From NCBI GenBank assembly GCA_028718185.1, contig JAQUMH010000010.1:1-64000 (forward strand): DNA of 64,000 bases, read 5' to 3'. Below are positions 62,301-64,000 of the stretch, piece after piece. The translations under genes and the position numbers were made by a program. Numbering within the stretch: position 1 is the stretch's first letter; every line of letters starts with the position of its first letter. The stretch is from Elusimicrobiota bacterium. Its GTDB lineage: Bacteria > Elusimicrobiota > UBA8919. The notes beneath the pieces were generated by a model. The model did no database searches. It was not told where the DNA came from and saw only the letters and a program-made list of their open reading frames with translations.

Positions 62301-64000
62301 CTACAACATTATATACAACTTCTGTTTCCACAATAACAAATGAAGCACCACCCAATAAACCATCAAATTTAAAAATATCGACATCAACATCATTAGGAAC
62401 TACCTCAATATACTGGCAATTTGACGATAATTCCACTAATGAGACGGGATTATATATTTCCAGCGGTACAAACATAGCGGGAAGACTATCAACTAATTTA
62501 GCCAACACAGCAACAACAGGCACTACTTATTGGTTGGAAATAGGTCTTTCTACCAATACTTCATATACAAGATATGCCGAAGCAATTAATGCCTCCGGAT
62601 ATAGTGTTTGGTCAACTCTAATTACAAGCTATACAGCTGCTGATGTACCTTCAAATCTTACTTTCCCTAATGTTTATACATCAAGTGCAACGCTAACTTG
62701 GTCTGCTAGCACTAACCCTACTGGTACAAGGTATGGGATAATAACTTCAAGCAGTTCTGATTTTTATGGAGCTTCCATAAGCACGACAGTCACTTATGCA
62801 AATAATCTTACTGCTAATACAACACCTGTAACTTCTCTAATTGCTGAAACAACATATTATTTTAGAGTAATAGCATTTAATGGTAATCAAATCCAAACAT
62901 CATCTTTTGTTCAGTCCAGCACAATGACAAAATCAGGTGCTTATATACCTAATTTGCCGAAAAATTTAAAAATTGTATCATTCGGAACTACTTCTATTTA
63001 CTGGCAGTTTGATGATAATTCTACTAATGAGACAGGGTTATATCTTTCCAGCGGTACAAATATAACAATGCGATTATCTTCTAACTTAGCTAATACGGCA
63101 ACAACAGGTACTACTTACTGGTTAGAAATAGGACTTTCAACTAATACAGCATACACAAGATATGCCGAAGCGTATACTTTAGCAGGTTCTTCGTGGTCAG
63201 TTGCGATTACAAGTTACACTGCTGCTGCGGTACCTTCCAGTATTACCTTTTCTAATATTGGTACGTCAAGTGCAACTTTAACATGGTCTGCTAATAATAA
63301 TCCTAATACTACAAGGTATGCAGTAGAACGTTCATCAGATAATATTGTTTGGGATTGGAAACAACTATTAGCTGACAACCTTACAGCAGTAACTTACATA
63401 GATTCTACTTTAGTTCCTAATACTACATTTTATTACAGGGTAACAGCATATAACGGCAATGGAACTGCCACGAGTGCATCGACAATATACAATGTTTGCA
63501 CTAAAGCAGATATTGAACCACCCGCTGCTCCTGTCATTACTATTACTTTGTCTAACGCTCAAACAACAATAAAAACCGGCGATAAAATGACATTAACAGG
63601 TACTGCTGAATTGGGTTCAAGTATTTATAGTATAACTATAAAGGATTTAGACGGGAACATATTAGCACAATGGATAGACCCTGAAAGCTTAACTTCCGAC
63701 ACCATAAATAATATAACTTTAAAATCTGCTTCATCTAGTTCTAATGGTACTGTGGATATCATAACATCATCTATCACGCTGGGTAATATCGCGGCAAAGT
63801 TTCCGATGGTGGGCGGAATAACGATAGGGATTGTTGTTCAGGACAGCGCCGGGAATAAATCGCAGACGGGAACTTCAGATGCTATTATGTTATCGGCAGA
63901 GACAAATAAGATAACGCTTTACAATAATTTATTTAATCCGGTGAAAGGCGATAAAATGACAATTCGTTATGAAACAGTTCAACCGGGTAAGATAACAATA
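59393..64000 (+). CDS. Giant secreted LamG / Fn3-repeat protein (3-prime incomplete)
   Basis: The frame is open to the right edge, giving at least 1,536 residues. A TAA lies directly before the ATG, so this is the first possible start; no good ribosome-binding site is seen. The signal peptide covers about residues 8-27 (KKVSFVFLIILSSTLLHSA). Then an Fn3-like domain, a LamG jelly roll (about 183-403; MHLNGNANDSSGYGNDG, LSAWINP, AGVWNRALSAEE), and Fn3 domains. Next come three repeats of about 195 residues (from about 61780, 62370 and 62960), each with TTSIYWQFDDNSTNET and TTYWLEIGLSTNT. The last visible part, LYNNLFNPVKGDKM, opens a FlgD-Ig-like C-terminal domain, which suggests the same export route as the other giants. 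It is probably an adhesin or structural surface protein. Confidence 0.8.
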   Translation, partial: MEIFVKLKKVSFVFLIILSSTLLHSAAPTVPVLYSPSTATWTNVNMFDWSSSTTTTGDAIFYDIAVDNAEDFATVVSSAYNIYRSSCLISELDNTLSENTQYWWHVRASTSTSGEYSAWSSTRTFKLDTTDAVFSNMLVKTSTGGWAANTVYVNVSTPQIRINVQDVNSGLSVGQTETLASSGCVLLMHLNGNANDSSGYGNDGTITGAAWTNTPTWKSVGGSESILFFDGNGDYVDCGNNESLDVTTEFTLSAWINPTDVVGYNGIIGRKPGYSSYYGYAMGHEGDGIHVNVGGGTNSGPAYSIGGNIKAGIWQMVTATYKSGNYGGGKYGKIDYYYNGSWFDYDLIVTSSIVSGTDKLGIGCGDATNRPYIFQGYLDEAGVWNRALSAEEIAVMYNSCAVKYSTNAWTSSAIITSTDTMFTTGTDGTTAIQFSTATEVPLKNGTDNRIQFLARDAAGNLSESASYTINVDTVAPSDITTLAGSSIDNISNIDAHLSWLAPGSDAQTGTINDGQFKIRRATWSVTPESMWGTGYDAKPAVIEQEVTIDTTSVTPLSYQTTTFYTLANNTSHYFRIWTRDIVGNWSNISNGCTVYLSPPPPPGSFSGVALSTYSIQWSWTDVAGETGYRVRYSTKASPSDAPASPSLPTNQITWTESGLMANTSYYRVVVSTNSQGESGLSNAATTYTLASPPLVPIVFSNVGQSSATLTWTASTDNPAWTRYGVITSTSSDFAGTAVSTTVAFADNLTTNTKSVISLGTDTTYYFRILAYNESQIQTASIESSTKTKEGIPDRPRNLKISALLGTTSIYWQFDDNSTNETELYVSSNMDITARLSTNLANTASKGTTYWLELGLSTNTLYTRYVEATNIYGSTWSVVITSYTMAAAPLNITFSNVGFSSVTVPIQWDANTNPAGTRFGVSRSANSTFSATVSTFVVYSNNLTTNSTTATGLTASTTYYFRVWAYNGNQTTTLYTTSVSTITNEAPPNKPSNLKISTSTSLGTTSIYWQFDDNSTNETGLYISSGTNIAGRLSTNLANTATTGTTYWLEIGLSTNTSYTRYAEAINASGYSVWSTLITSYTAADVPSNLTFPNVYTSSATLTWSASTNPTGTRYGIITSSSSDFYGASISTTVTYANNLTANTTPVTSLIAETTYYFRVIAFNGNQIQTSSFVQSSTMTKSGAYIPNLPKNLKIVSFGTTSIYWQFDDNSTNETGLYLSSGTNITMRLSSNLANTATTGTTYWLEIGLSTNTAYTRYAEAYTLAGSSWSVAITSYTAAAVPSSITFSNIGTSSATLTWSANNNPNTTRYAVERSSDNIVWDWKQLLADNLTAVTYIDSTLVPNTTFYYRVTAYNGNGTATSASTIYNVCTKADIEPPAAPVITITLSNAQTTIKTGDKMTLTGTAELGSSIYSITIKDLDGNILAQWIDPESLTSDTINNITLKSASSSSNGTVDIITSSITLGNIAAKFPMVGGITIGIVVQDSAGNKSQTGTSDAIMLSAETNKITLYNNLFNPVKGDKMTIRYETVQPGKITI

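Overview
The window is 64 kb of AT-rich DNA, almost all coding, with about 30 genes. All but one (an AraC-type regulator) read left to right. Many products carry signal peptides. There is a PorV/UPF0164-like outer-membrane protein, and three giant secreted proteins end in a FlgD-Ig/type IX-like C-terminal module. Together these suggest a diderm bacterium with a PorV/CTD-type surface export system. I would look first among uncultivated lineages such as Elusimicrobiota, Firestonebacteria or FCB-like candidate phyla; that placement is inference, since no rRNA or other taxonomic marker is present.

Layout. 1-500: the tail of an amino-acid-type ABC solute-binding protein and its terminator. 500-8800: two GH123/DUF4091-like secreted proteins, a duplicated SIS (UPF0309-like) protein, a ceramidase-family hydrolase and a GH3 enzyme. 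8800-15900: a secreted CBM6-CBM32-like-SGNH (CE3-like) esterase, then a tight amino-sugar operon (BadF/NAGK-like kinase, NagB-like deaminase, GH4 phospho-glycosidase) behind a clear TTGACA/TACAAT promoter, then two small secreted carbohydrate-binding proteins. 15900-22800: two more GH123-like proteins flanking a GH31 enzyme. 22800-24500: the divergent AraC regulator and an 870-bp non-coding region with a promoter, a candidate c-di-GMP-I-like RNA and a hairpin with a U-tract. 24500-34900: the PorV-like gene and a 3,074-residue multidomain protein. 35000-52400: further large secreted modular proteins (GH20-like, a fifth GH123-like protein, and three proteins sharing an unrecognised TIM-barrel-like domain). 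52500-59000: HAD phosphatase, sugar isomerase-like, URO-D/methyltransferase-like and three tandem PhnP-like metallo-hydrolases. 59393 to the end: an open-ended giant Fn3/LamG protein.

How it may work together. The theme is recognition and breakdown of complex, probably N-acetylhexosamine-containing glycans. Secreted GH123-like, GH20-like, esterase and CBM-bearing proteins would act outside the cell. GH3, GH4, GH31, the kinase and the deaminase-like protein lack signal peptides and would finish the job inside. Substrate identity is not proven by the sequence. Surface display of the giant proteins may be linked to the PorV-like protein and possibly to cyclic-dinucleotide signalling through the leader RNA.

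Intergenic space is unusual. It is filled with several families of dispersed elements: GCAGAGC-type palindromes with a conserved tail, TATAGAGTT word repeats, AAGAACATAAG word repeats, AATGTCC word repeats, a MITE-like 115-bp element, and a 104-bp composite present twice. No tRNA, rRNA, CRISPR, phage or transposase gene was recognised.
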